From assembly GCA_023251235.1 (NCBI GenBank), contig JAHEZE010000006.1, forward strand, positions 1 to 54,163: 54,163 nucleotides of DNA. The letters run 5' to 3'. Shown here piece after piece: positions 24,856 to 33,897 of the stretch. This stretch comes from Sphingobacteriales bacterium. GTDB taxonomy: Bacteria; Bacteroidota; Bacteroidia; Chitinophagales; Chitinophagaceae. The notes beneath the pieces were generated by a model, which was not told the origin of the DNA, did no database searches, and saw nothing but the letters and a program-made list of their open reading frames with translations. Within the stretch, counting starts at the first letter, position 1. Every line of letters begins with the position of its first letter. Position numbers and translations under genes: made by a program.

Positions 24856-25935
24856 ATGCCACAACAAATATTTTCTTATCAACAACTTTTCGATTTTTCC
24901 AAAATCATTTTCCAAAAAATTGGTTGCAGCGAAGCGGATGCAGAGCTGGCAACAAAAGTTTTACTTTCTGCTGATCTGCGTGGAGTAGATTCTCATGGCG
25001 TGGCAAGACTGGGTGGCTATGTAAGATTATGGGAAGTGAAAAGAGTGAATACAACAGCAGCTATAAAGATCATTCATGAAACACCTTCAACAGCAGTTGT
25101 AGATGGTGATAGTGGACTGGGTTTGGTAATAGCTCCTTTTGCCATGCAGGTTGCCATTGATAAAGCAAAAAATGTGGGCACGGGTTGGGTAGCTGTTCAA
25201 AACAGCAATCACTTTGGTATTGCAGGCTATCATGCAATGATGGCTCTGGAACATGATATGATCGGCATTGCATTTACCAATGCAAGCCCGTTGGTGGCTC
25301 CAACATTTTCTGTTGAAAGATTATTAGGCACTAATCCGATTTGTGTAGTAATACCTGCCGGTAAAGAACCGCCATTTGTTGCTGACCTCGCTACTACTAC
25401 AGCAGCCAATGGTAAATTAGAAATCCTGCAACGTAAAGGTGGATTGGCTCCATTGGGTTGGGTACAAACCAAAGAAGGAAATTCTTCAACTGATCCGCAT
25501 GAACTGAAAGCTGGCGGAGCATTACTTCCATTGGGTGGCGATAGAGAGCATGGCAGTCATAAAGGATATGCACTCGGCGCTATAGTTGATATTTTTTCTG
25601 CCGTATTAAGCGGCGCTAATTATGGCCCATGGGTTCCTCCATTTCCTGCTTATTTACCGATGCCGGATGAGCAACCCGGAAAAGGTATTGGTCACTTTTT
25701 CGGCGCTATGAGAATTGATGCCTTTCGACCTGCAGATGATTTTAAACTGCATATGGATAAATGGATAAAACGATTTCGTCGTGCAAAGACGGTGGCCAGT
25801 GAAGAAAGAGTGTTGATTCCCGGTGATCCTGAAAGAGAAATGGAAACAGAAAGAATGAAGAATGGAATTCCATTGTTGAAACCAGTGATTGAAGATTTGA
25901 AGTTTTTGGGTGGGAAGTTTGGCGTGGTGTTTTAA
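24856..25935 (+). CDS. Ldh-family (malate/L-lactate/ureidoglycolate-type) dehydrogenase
   Basis: 359-residue NAD(P)-dependent 2-hydroxyacid oxidoreductase of the type II malate/lactate dehydrogenase family, unrelated to Rossmann-fold LDH. The DLRGVDSHGVARL block (about residues 39-51) carries the expected catalytic His; the NSNHFGIAGYHAM, LGTNPICVVIP, VADLATTTAANGKLE and GSHKGYALG blocks all match the family. The substrate could be malate, lactate, ureidoglycolate or a sugar acid; context does not decide. I use the ATG at 24856; an in-frame TTG two codons earlier is less likely. A long imperfect inverted repeat begins right at the stop codon. Confidence 0.9.
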   Translation: MPQQIFSYQQLFDFSKIIFQKIGCSEADAELATKVLLSADLRGVDSHGVARLGGYVRLWEVKRVNTTAAIKIIHETPSTAVVDGDSGLGLVIAPFAMQVAIDKAKNVGTGWVAVQNSNHFGIAGYHAMMALEHDMIGIAFTNASPLVAPTFSVERLLGTNPICVVIPAGKEPPFVADLATTTAANGKLEILQRKGGLAPLGWVQTKEGNSSTDPHELKAGGALLPLGGDREHGSHKGYALGAIVDIFSAVLSGANYGPWVPPFPAYLPMPDEQPGKGIGHFFGAMRIDAFRPADDFKLHMDKWIKRFRRAKTVASEERVLIPGDPEREMETERMKNGIPLLKPVIEDLKFLGGKFGVVF

Positions 25936-26009
25936 ACACTGAGATAAAGAGAACACAAAGTAATACATAGACTCTCTGTGCAACTCATTTACTCCGTGCT
26001 TCAGTGTTG
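25934..26009. repeat. Imperfect long inverted repeat after the Ldh gene
   Basis: AACACTGA at 25934-25941 pairs with TCAGTGTT at 26001-26008. In between are degenerate CACAAAG/CTCTGTG words (GAGAACACAAAG..., GACTCTCTGTGC). Its left end overlaps the stop codon at 25933-25935. It could act as a terminator hairpin, but no T-run follows. Confidence 0.55.
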
Positions 26010-26065
26010 AAATAAATACTGACCTAAAAATTACATTTCCATCTTTTTTTATTGCTCTTCAAACT

Positions 26066-26073
26066 TATCTTTG
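26066..26073 (+). promoter_or_regulatory. -7 box for lysC
   Basis: TATCTTTG is a perfect TAnnTTTG, 50 bp before the ATG at 26124. The -33 region is only T-rich. Confidence 0.5.
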
Positions 26074-26100
26074 CACACTTAAAATTTATTAATAAAATTT

Positions 26101-26118
26101 CCCTTTGGGGGATGGGGG
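26101..26118. repeat. CCCTTTGGGGG repeat in the lysC leader
   Basis: CCCTTTGGGGGATGGGGG immediately precedes TATTTATG at the lysC start. It closely matches CCCTTTAGGGAGATGGAGGG before TTTATG at sucB, so the same element supplies two initiation regions. Confidence 0.65.
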
Positions 26119-26123
26119 TATTT

Positions 26124-27446
26124 ATGAAAATAATGAAGTTTGGCGGTACATCTGTTGGTAAGCCCGAACGGATGTTCCAGGTAGCAGAGCTGGTAACAAA
26201 AAATGATGAACCAACTATCGTAGTGTTGAGTGCACTTAGTGGAACTACTAATGCATTGGTTACAATTGGTGAACTCATTGCAAAGAGTGAAAGAGAAGAA
26301 GCAAAAAAACAAATAGAAAAACTGGAAGAGCATTACCTGCATTTTGTTTCTCAACTGCTAAACGACCCGCAATCAATTGAAAAAGCAAAAGCAATTCTGG
26401 CTGAGCATTTTGAATTTCTTACAATCATCCTGAAAATTTCTTTCAGCGAAGCGTTGAATAAAGATATACTGGCACAGGGTGAATTACTTTCAACAAAATT
26501 ATTTTGCATTTACCTGGAAGAAAAAGGAATTGATCACCAGTTACTGCCGGCGCTGGAGTTTATGAGTATTGATGGATATGATGAACCACAGGTAGGAAGT
26601 ATAAAAGTGAAGTTGACTCAATTACTAAAAAAATACAAAGCAAAAAAACTGTTTGTAACACAGGGATACATCTGTCGCAATGCAAGAGGCGAAGTGGATA
26701 ACCTGAAAAGGGGTGGCAGTGATTATACCGCATCATTAATAGCAGCAGCCATTAATGCCAGCGTTTGTGAAATATGGACTGATATTGATGGCATGCATAA
26801 TAATGATCCAAGGATCGTAAAGAAAACAATGCCGGTGGAGCAGATGAGTTTTGATGAAGCAGCCGAATTAGCATATTTCGGGGCAAAAATTTTACACCCG
26901 GCTTCTATCTGGCCGGCGCAGACTTTTAAAGTGCCGGTGAAACTATTGAATACGATGCATCCGGAAGCGAAAGGAACTACTATTTCCGAAAAAGCAGGAT
27001 CAGTAGGAGTGAAGGCAGTGGCAGCAAAAGATAATATTACGGCTATCCGCATCAAAAGCAGCCGGATGTTATTGGCATATGGTTTTTTGAGGAAAATTTT
27101 TGAGGTGTTTGAAAAATACAGAACCCCAATTGACATGATCACTACCTCAGAAGTGGCCGTATCTCTTACTATTGACAATACCACTCATCTGAAAGAAATA
27201 TTGAAAGAACTGGAACCGCTTGGAACAGTAGAAGTGGACAAAGATCAGGTGATTATTTCTGTTGTGGGTAATGAAATTTCTCAAACAAGGGATATTATTA
27301 AAAAATTATTTGGATCTATTGTAAATATTCCTGTTCGTATGGTTTCGTATGGTGGAAGTCCGCATAATATTTCTTTGCTGGTCTCAGCAAAACATAAAAT
27401 AAAAATTCTTCAGCAGTTGAATAAAGGGATGTTTGGGTTGGATTAA
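26124..27446 (+). CDS. lysC: Aspartate kinase
   Basis: Phosphorylates aspartate in the first step toward lysine, threonine and methionine. The 440-residue monofunctional enzyme starts MKIMKFGGTSVGKPERM with the KFGGTSV catalytic loop. It has RGGSDYTASLIAAAI and EIWTDIDG blocks in the kinase domain and tandem ACT domains at the C-terminus (about 300-440, with ITAIRIKSSRML and VISVVGNEISQT), which usually give feedback inhibition. The frame is open 24 codons upstream, but KIMKFGG is the conserved N-terminus and a promoter box lies in the extension. It stands alone, with no homoserine dehydrogenase fusion. Confidence 0.96.
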   Translation: MKIMKFGGTSVGKPERMFQVAELVTKNDEPTIVVLSALSGTTNALVTIGELIAKSEREEAKKQIEKLEEHYLHFVSQLLNDPQSIEKAKAILAEHFEFLTIILKISFSEALNKDILAQGELLSTKLFCIYLEEKGIDHQLLPALEFMSIDGYDEPQVGSIKVKLTQLLKKYKAKKLFVTQGYICRNARGEVDNLKRGGSDYTASLIAAAINASVCEIWTDIDGMHNNDPRIVKKTMPVEQMSFDEAAELAYFGAKILHPASIWPAQTFKVPVKLLNTMHPEAKGTTISEKAGSVGVKAVAAKDNITAIRIKSSRMLLAYGFLRKIFEVFEKYRTPIDMITTSEVAVSLTIDNTTHLKEILKELEPLGTVEVDKDQVIISVVGNEISQTRDIIKKLFGSIVNIPVRMVSYGGSPHNISLLVSAKHKIKILQQLNKGMFGLD

Positions 27447-27523
27447 TCAATTAAAAAACTCAGGTATTCTGTCACAAAGGGCGGCATTTTATAAAAGAAT
27501 TCATTATGGTTTAATTACTAATT

Positions 27524-28408
27524 CTATTCTTCATAATATTTTACTCCCTTTTCTTTCAGAAAATCTTTAATCACATCAGCATGTACACATTGTCCTAAGT
27601 GAATAAAAGAATAATCGTTGATCTTTTTTATTTTTCCTTGTACTATTATTTCTTTGTCCTCAATGTCAAAGCCTAAATGCAGATGTTTTGTAGAAAACTG
27701 CATTCCATAGACTGTTCCATTCTCATCAAATAAAGGCCCGCCACTTTGTCCGCGAAGACCGGGAGTACTTAGTTCAATTCCATAAATTTTGCCTTCGCTA
27801 CCTAAATGTCTTGTAACCATTCCTTCTAATGGGAACCTTGGAGAATCCTTAACCCCTTCTTTTGTCCACTCGATATCGTCATTGAGTTCATTATATTTGA
27901 AATTGGTGAACTCCGGAAAAGGAAAGCCCAATCTGCAAAGAAATTTTCCTTGTTGAATTTTAGCGCTGTCCTTTGTAAAAACTGCATAATTAGTGTAGGC
28001 TGTTTTTTTAAAATCATTAAACTTAAGAATGGCCAGGTCATGATTTGGATGAAGATGCCAGGTAAATCCTGACATAGAATCAACACAATTCATGAAAGTG
28101 TTTTTTATCTGTATAGTAGTATCATTTTTAAATCCATACTTTAATTCAAGCCCTTTTAAGTGTTTTGTAAATTTCCCGTCCCGTGGAAGTTTGTCTCTTT
28201 CTTTTTTATAGTTATCATATCTCTTATTAATCGTTTCAGCTGCTGCCAGTAAGTCAATCACATGTTTACAGGTGATGGCATATCCATCTTCATTAACAAA
28301 AAATAAGGTGGAGGTACCCGGGAGTATTATTTTCCCGCCAAAAGTCCTGGTAATGGAATGAATGGGTCTGGTAAATTGCGAAACTTTTTCTATTGATTTT
28401 ATAAACAT
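27524..28408 (-). CDS. Trypsin-like serine protease without a signal peptide
   Basis: 294 residues with the chymotrypsin-fold triad H49 (AITCKHVID), D124 (PNHDLAILKF) and S222 (GQSGGPLFD). No signal peptide, membrane segment or PDZ domain is visible, so it is neither a standard DegP/HtrA nor a secreted trypsin, and it may be cytosolic. The C-terminus (VHADVIKDFLKEKGVKYYEE) looks like a short helix closing the domain. It lies alone between convergent lysC and queA; whether queA transcription reaches it is doubtful because a terminator lies between them. The target is unknown. Orphan proteases of this type sometimes act as effectors in stress or defence modules, but no partner gene is present. 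Confidence 0.85.
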   Translation of the reverse strand: MFIKSIEKVSQFTRPIHSITRTFGGKIILPGTSTLFFVNEDGYAITCKHVIDLLAAAETINKRYDNYKKERDKLPRDGKFTKHLKGLELKYGFKNDTTIQIKNTFMNCVDSMSGFTWHLHPNHDLAILKFNDFKKTAYTNYAVFTKDSAKIQQGKFLCRLGFPFPEFTNFKYNELNDDIEWTKEGVKDSPRFPLEGMVTRHLGSEGKIYGIELSTPGLRGQSGGPLFDENGTVYGMQFSTKHLHLGFDIEDKEIIVQGKIKKINDYSFIHLGQCVHADVIKDFLKEKGVKYYEE

Positions 28409-28466
28409 AGGTTTAAAAATTATTGTCTCTGACTCTCCAATTTACACAACTTCTTTTCCAATACAA

Positions 28467-28487
28467 AAGCCCCGCATTACGGGGCTT
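28467..28487 (-). terminator. Intrinsic terminator after queA
   Basis: 8-bp stem AAGCCCCG/CGGGGCTT with CATTA loop; on the minus strand it is followed by TTTGTATTGG. It lies 53 bp after the queA stop. Confidence 0.75.
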
Positions 28488-28539
28488 CAATTAATTTCCA
28501 ATTTAAAAACATTTCTTACACCCCTTTAGGGAACGAGCA

Positions 28540-29589
28540 CTATAAAATCAGCATTGCATCACCATAACTAAAGAAACGGTATTTGTCTTTGATTGCTTTT
28601 TTATAGGCTTCCATAGCAAGATCATAACCGGCAAAAGCACAGGCCATAATCAGCAGGCTGGTTTTTGGTAAATGGAAATTAGTAACCAGAGCATCAGCAA
28701 TATTAAAATCATATGGCGGGTGAATGAACATATTTGTCCAGCCCTCCGATGGCTTTAACAATTTTTGTGCAGTGAAAGAAGATTCAACAGCTCTCATGGT
28801 AGTAGTGCCAATGGAACAAATACGGTGGCCATATTCTTTTGCACGGTTTACAATCTTGCAGGCAGTTTCATCAATCCGGTAATATTCGGCATCCATTTTA
28901 TGTTTACTCAGATCCTCCACTTCAATAGGACGGAAAGTGCCAAGGCCGGTATGAAGAGTTACTTCTGCAAACCGGATACCCTTTATCTCCAAACGTTTGA
29001 TCAACTCCCGGCTGAAATGCAAACCCGCTGTTGGCGCTGCAACTGCTCCTTCATGTTTTGCATAAACGGTTTGATATCGTTCTTTGTCTTCTTCATCAGG
29101 TTTACGCTTTATATATTTCGGCAGTGGAGTTTCTCCCAGTTTTTCCAACATCGCACGGAATGTTTCTTCAGAATCATCCCATAGAAAACGAATTGTTCTT
29201 CCGCGGCTGGTGGTGTTATCAATTACTTCAGCCACCAGTTCTTCCTGTTCACCAAAATAAAGTTTATTACCCACCCGGATTTTACGGGCCGGGTCAACAA
29301 TTACATCCCAAAGGCGGTTGGGTTTATTCAATTCACGAAGAAGGAACACTTCAATTTTTGCTCCGGTCTTTTCCTTACGCCCATACATGCGGGCAGGAAA
29401 TACTTTTGTGTTGTTCACCACAAAAACATCTTTGTCATCAAAATAATCAATGATATCACGGAAATGTTTGTTCTCCATCTGACCGGTGTGGCGATGCACT
29501 ACCATCATGCGGGCATCTTCACGTCTTTTGGTCGGATTCTGGGCAATAAGATTAAGGGGAAGGTCGAACCGGAATTGTGATAGCTTCAT
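28540..29589 (-). CDS. queA: S-adenosylmethionine:tRNA ribosyltransferase-isomerase
   Basis: Transfers and isomerises the ribosyl moiety of SAM onto preQ1-modified G34 of tRNA, giving epoxyqueuosine. 349 residues, full length: N-terminal [23 protein letters not shown], central [21 protein letters not shown], the [15 protein letters not shown]-like stretch (here [15 protein letters not shown]) and C-terminal [22 protein letters not shown] all match the family. It appears monocistronic, with a terminator downstream. With mnmA it is one of two U34/G34 tRNA modification genes in the window. Confidence 0.97.
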   Translation of the reverse strand: MKLSQFRFDLPLNLIAQNPTKRREDARMMVVHRHTGQMENKHFRDIIDYFDDKDVFVVNNTKVFPARMYGRKEKTGAKIEVFLLRELNKPNRLWDVIVDPARKIRVGNKLYFGEQEELVAEVIDNTTSRGRTIRFLWDDSEETFRAMLEKLGETPLPKYIKRKPDEEDKERYQTVYAKHEGAVAAPTAGLHFSRELIKRLEIKGIRFAEVTLHTGLGTFRPIEVEDLSKHKMDAEYYRIDETACKIVNRAKEYGHRICSIGTTTMRAVESSFTAQKLLKPSEGWTNMFIHPPYDFNIADALVTNFHLPKTSLLIMACAFAGYDLAMEAYKKAIKDKYRFFSYGDAMLIL

Positions 29590-30008
29590 GGGCTTAAATA
29601 ATTTTTTGTGTCTGCTGTTGAATCTTTATGCATCGTTCTTTATGACAGCTGCCCCCAAACTTCGGGGTTCCTTTCAACAACATGATCCCGATTGTTATCG
29701 GGACTATTGGGTTTTTATTAATATTAAATTACTGGTGAATTGTCCGGAAACAACAAATCCGGGGAGGGGAGTTTTTTATGATTCCCATCCGGCCTTACGG
29801 CGCCGGGCAGGTTCATCCAGTTTTAAAGTGGGCAAATGTATACTATTTAGCCTGTCAAAATCGTTTTATTTTTCACATTTTACAAACTCTTTCACGGTTC
29901 TTTTTTACGGTATTTCTATAAAAACATGGGCTATTACTATAATTTTATGCTTTCAGGTTATTTTGACATCTTTTAAAATCTAAACCGGAGAACCATTCCA
30001 AATCCTTT
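29590..30008. other. Divergent intergenic region between queA and the TraB/GumN gene
   Basis: 419 bp. An open frame crosses it, but it runs antisense into queA and through repeats, and I see no protein family. It contains CCCCAAACTTCGGGG (29653-29667), the palindrome TCCCGAT-tgtt-ATCGGGA (29686-29703) and GC-rich debris near 29783-29803. It should hold promoters for both flanking genes. Confidence 0.55.
29686..29703. repeat. TCCCGAT-ATCGGGA palindrome, copy 2
   Basis: 7-bp arms around TGTT; the same arms as the perfect palindrome at 379-396. Confidence 0.7.
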
Positions 30009-33000
30009 ATGAAGCATTACCTTATTCTGATTCCAACCTTATTCATTTGCTTTTCTTCATCCGGGCAGGCCAATTTAAAAAATAAAAAATACCCGACTCT
30101 CTTTTGGGAGATCAGTGGCAATGGACTTAAGCAGCCATCTTATCTTTTTGGAACCATGCATGTAAGCAGCAAAATTGCTTTTCATCTTTCTGATTCTTTC
30201 TATATAGCAATAAAAAAATCTGATGTAGTAGCATTGGAAACAAATCCGGAATCCTGGCAGGAGGATATGAATAATTATGATGCAGGTGCTGATAGTTATA
30301 AAGGGGGCTATTCAAAGTTGAATTTTTCTTCCGCACTGCCTGATGATTATTTAACTATCCAGTCACTTAAGATCAGTAAATATGAAAAAAAACTGGAGCT
30401 GGCTTTATTCAGCAGGCCATCGGTAATAAACAATTTGCTTTACCGGAGTTATTCTGATAACTCGAGTGATTTTGAAGAAGACACATACCTGGATATGTAC
30501 ATTTACCAGGTTGGAAAAAAAATGGGGAAAAAGGTAGCCGGTGTTGAAGATTATGCTGAAAGTATGAGATTGATGGCAGAGGCTTATCGTGATGCTGCAA
30601 AAGAGAAAAATAAAAAAGAAAAGAGTTTTGATAATGATGAGGAGTATACGCCAGCTAAAATTCAGGAAGCATACCGGACCGGAAATCTTGATCTGCTTGA
30701 TTCCATCAATCGCCTGAACAGTCAATCTGAAGCTTTCGATGAAAAATTTCTTTATCGTAGAAATGAGATACAGGCCAATTCAATTGATTCTATTTTAAAA
30801 AAATTATCCTTGTTTGTTGGGGTAGGTGCTGCACACCTTCCCGGAGAAAGGGGAGTGATTGAACTGCTAAGGAAAAAAGGATACCGGTTGCGACCCATTT
30901 TTATGGGTACACGAGAAAGTCATTATAAGGAGGTGGTGGAGAATATCCGGGTACCAGTTAATTTTTTAACACAGATATCTGAAGATAATTTCTTCAGAGC
31001 TGAAATTCCCGGAAAGTTTTATCGGTTCTCCGATAAAGGTTTACTTGACCAGGTACAATATGCTGATATGGCCAATGGAAGTTTTTATATGGTGACAAGG
31101 GTAAGAACGAATGGATTATTCTGGGGCCATCATACCTGGGATGTTGCAAGAAAAATTGATAGTTTATTGTATGATAATGTGCCGGGCAAAATTTTAAGCA
31201 AAACATCAATTGAAAAAAATGGGTATAAAGGATTTGATATAACCAGCCGAACCAGGAGAGGAGATTTCAGCCGCTATAATATTTTTATAACACCTTATGA
31301 AGTTTTATTTTTTATAATGGGCGGTAATAGTAATTATGTAAAGAATGGGGTGGAAGCTGCAAAATTTTTCGGAAGCATACAATTAAGAGAATATAAAAAC
31401 ATTGGCTGGAGAAAATATGAACCATCTTATGGAGGCTTTACTGCAGAAGTTCCGCAGGAGCCAAAGGAAAGTATCAGCGGCCTGCTGCAATATGATGCAG
31501 AAGAGAAGTCTACAAATACACATTTTGCTATTTTTAGAGTTGACATCCATAATTACAATTTTGTTGAAGAGGACAGTTTTGATTTAAACCTTATGGATGA
31601 AAGTTTTGCTGCCTCAGAATTTATCGCCAAAAAGCTTAGTCATAAACATTTAGTTTACCAGGGTTATCCTGCTTTGGATTGTATGTATCTGCATAAAGAC
31701 AGTTCGGTATTGATGGTGCGATACATTATTCAGGGTCCGCACTATTATGCTTTAGTGGCACATGCAGTTAAAAAAACCCCATCTATGCTTCGGTTTCTTA
31801 ATTCTTTTTCTATTACACCATTTGTATATAAAGAAGTTAAGCAAAGAACAGATACTTCCCTGTTTTATACAGTGTCTACTACCTGGTATCCTGCAGAAAA
31901 GAGTGAAAAAATCGAAGTGCCCGGCGAATATAATTATACTGATAACAGTGAAGATGATGCAAAATCAGATTTTACTGCAAATTGGGGAACATATAAAAAT
32001 AAAATAATTGCCAATGATACTACCGGGGAAAAAATTTTAGTGAGTCTCTATAAATCCCCTAAATATTTTTATTCCAAAGACAGTGCAGAATTAATGGATA
32101 AAGATGGTAAAACTTTTTTTGCAACTGATTCAACCTGGATCATCCGGAGTAAGAAAAAATCGGAACTACCAGGCAACATGAAAGTGCTTGAGTTAATAGC
32201 CTCAGATACAAATAGCAGCAGGGCAATCTGGTCAAAGACTTTTTATAAAAATGGGGTAGCTTTTATATTGATGACACAGATTGACACGTTAACTGAGCCC
32301 GGAAGTTTTGTAAAAAGCTTCTTTGATAATTTTACTCCGGCAGATACTATTACAGGTATCAATCCTTATGAAAAGAAATCAAAAATATTTTTTGATGATT
32401 TTTTCAACATTGATACTACCCTAAGAAGAAATGCCAGCCAGGCTATTGGACAGGTTGAACTGGACTCGACTGATCTGGATTTACTAACAAAAGCTATCCA
32501 ATCGTTTAAATGGACTGATAAAAAATACCTTGATTTAAAAGTTTCATTCATCAATAAGTTAAGCGGTATTCACACTAAAGAATGTGCCGACCTGCTCAGT
32601 AAAATTTATTATGATGCTGGAGATACAGTACAGCTTCAGCATGCAGCACTGGAAACTTTATTGAAACAAAAAACCCAATATGCTTTCAATCTATTCAGGG
32701 ATATTATTACCAAAGAACCTCCAGCAGTGGATAATACGAATAACAGATATACAGTTTACTCCCCGCTTTCCACATTGGGGCAATACAACGATTATTTTTC
32801 AAATTTAAGTAATGGAAACTTTTTAGATGATCTTTATGATTCGTTAAAACTTACCCGTACTATTTTACCAGTGCTGTTGCCTCTTTTGAACCTGGAAGAC
32901 TATAAGTGGCCGATCCTGCGATTACTCCGAACCATGGTGGATAGCAATCTTGTGAAGGATAAAGATTATGAAACCTATTTTACAAAATTTTTAATTGAGG

Positions 33001-33842
33001 CCAATCAGGAAATCAAAAAACTTACAATAGCTGAAAAGAAAACGGCTATCGCCAAAGCTGAGGAAGATAAAGAGCAGAAAAAAACTATCAGCTATTTAAA
33101 CAAAGGTGAAAATGATAATGGGAATGAAAATCTGAACGTCTATGCTACGTTGCTTTTGCCTTTTTATAAGAACATACAGGGAGTGCCTCTTTTTTTCAGT
33201 CAGCTTTTACAGTCAAATGACAGGCGGTTAAAGTATAATACTATGTATTTGCTTTTGAAAAACAATCAATCCGTGCCTGATACGATGTTGAAATATTTTG
33301 CTTCTATGGATGAGTATCGTTATGAACTGTACACAGACCTTAAGGAACTGCAATTTTCCGATCTTTTCCCTCCGGAATTTAAAAACAAAAGGGATATGGC
33401 AAGGAGTAAGCTTTTTTATTATACAGATTATTTAAAACCTGATTCTCTTGTTTTTATTGACAGTTTACAGGCTGATTATAAGTTTAAAAAAGGGTTGGTT
33501 TATTTCTTCAGATATAAGATGAAGAAAGATGATGCTTCATGGAAAATAGCCAGTGCAGGATTGATGCCACTGGTACCTGGCCAGATAATGTTTGATGATG
33601 ACGAAGAAGAAGACACAGAATATACCAGCACGGTGCCCGGATGGCATACGAGTTTTAATCAGGGAGGGCAACCGGGATTTACTGATTTTAAAGATATTAA
33701 AATCAATGAAGATGAACCGGTGAAAGATCAGTTGAGCAGACAGTTAAAAAAGATTCTTTATTCAAAAAGAAAAAGTGCTAAAGAGTTTTATAGCGGTAAA
33801 GGAGATACCGAAAACCCTGTTGCTTCAATTGACATTAATTAA
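30009..33842 (+). CDS. Giant exported protein with N-terminal TraB/GumN domain
   Basis: 1277 residues. Signal peptide (MKHYLILIPTLFICFSSSGQ), then a TraB/PrgY/GumN domain (about 28-305): it opens with LFWEISGNGLKQPSYLFGTMHV and closes with VGVGAAHLPGERGVIELL, the two conserved His-containing blocks. Family members have a metalloprotease-like fold. About 970 further residues follow: two stretches that read like repeated beta-rich modules (near 330-460 and 470-620, each with a YNIFIT- or FAIFRVD-like strand), then a long alpha-helical C-terminal half (about 790-1220) with recurring helix pairs and an acidic DDDEEEDTEY insert near 1200. I do not recognise the extra part. It is transcribed alone; periplasmic or surface location is inferred. 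Confidence 0.8.
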   Translation: MKHYLILIPTLFICFSSSGQANLKNKKYPTLFWEISGNGLKQPSYLFGTMHVSSKIAFHLSDSFYIAIKKSDVVALETNPESWQEDMNNYDAGADSYKGGYSKLNFSSALPDDYLTIQSLKISKYEKKLELALFSRPSVINNLLYRSYSDNSSDFEEDTYLDMYIYQVGKKMGKKVAGVEDYAESMRLMAEAYRDAAKEKNKKEKSFDNDEEYTPAKIQEAYRTGNLDLLDSINRLNSQSEAFDEKFLYRRNEIQANSIDSILKKLSLFVGVGAAHLPGERGVIELLRKKGYRLRPIFMGTRESHYKEVVENIRVPVNFLTQISEDNFFRAEIPGKFYRFSDKGLLDQVQYADMANGSFYMVTRVRTNGLFWGHHTWDVARKIDSLLYDNVPGKILSKTSIEKNGYKGFDITSRTRRGDFSRYNIFITPYEVLFFIMGGNSNYVKNGVEAAKFFGSIQLREYKNIGWRKYEPSYGGFTAEVPQEPKESISGLLQYDAEEKSTNTHFAIFRVDIHNYNFVEEDSFDLNLMDESFAASEFIAKKLSHKHLVYQGYPALDCMYLHKDSSVLMVRYIIQGPHYYALVAHAVKKTPSMLRFLNSFSITPFVYKEVKQRTDTSLFYTVSTTWYPAEKSEKIEVPGEYNYTDNSEDDAKSDFTANWGTYKNKIIANDTTGEKILVSLYKSPKYFYSKDSAELMDKDGKTFFATDSTWIIRSKKKSELPGNMKVLELIASDTNSSRAIWSKTFYKNGVAFILMTQIDTLTEPGSFVKSFFDNFTPADTITGINPYEKKSKIFFDDFFNIDTTLRRNASQAIGQVELDSTDLDLLTKAIQSFKWTDKKYLDLKVSFINKLSGIHTKECADLLSKIYYDAGDTVQLQHAALETLLKQKTQYAFNLFRDIITKEPPAVDNTNNRYTVYSPLSTLGQYNDYFSNLSNGNFLDDLYDSLKLTRTILPVLLPLLNLEDYKWPILRLLRTMVDSNLVKDKDYETYFTKFLIEANQEIKKLTIAEKKTAIAKAEEDKEQKKTISYLNKGENDNGNENLNVYATLLLPFYKNIQGVPLFFSQLLQSNDRRLKYNTMYLLLKNNQSVPDTMLKYFASMDEYRYELYTDLKELQFSDLFPPEFKNKRDMARSKLFYYTDYLKPDSLVFIDSLQADYKFKKGLVYFFRYKMKKDDASWKIASAGLMPLVPGQIMFDDDEEEDTEYTSTVPGWHTSFNQGGQPGFTDFKDIKINEDEPVKDQLSRQLKKILYSKRKSAKEFYSGKGDTENPVASIDIN

Positions 33843-33897
33843 ACATTCCATAATTCTTTTAAAAAATCCTGAATACTTTTCAAGATACAGGAATGTA

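Noticed and set aside
25934-26009. Intrinsic terminator after the Ldh gene
   Set aside because: Arms are far apart and imperfect and no T-run follows, so it is listed as a repeat instead.
29486-29983. 165-codon plus-strand frame across the queA start and downstream gap
   Set aside because: Its first part is antisense to queA and the rest crosses repeats; no recognisable domain.
33843-33897. ACATTCC/GGAATGT inverted repeat between the TraB gene and amn as a bidirectional terminator
   Set aside because: Only 7 bp of stem with a 40-nt loop and no T-run on either strand; too weak to call.
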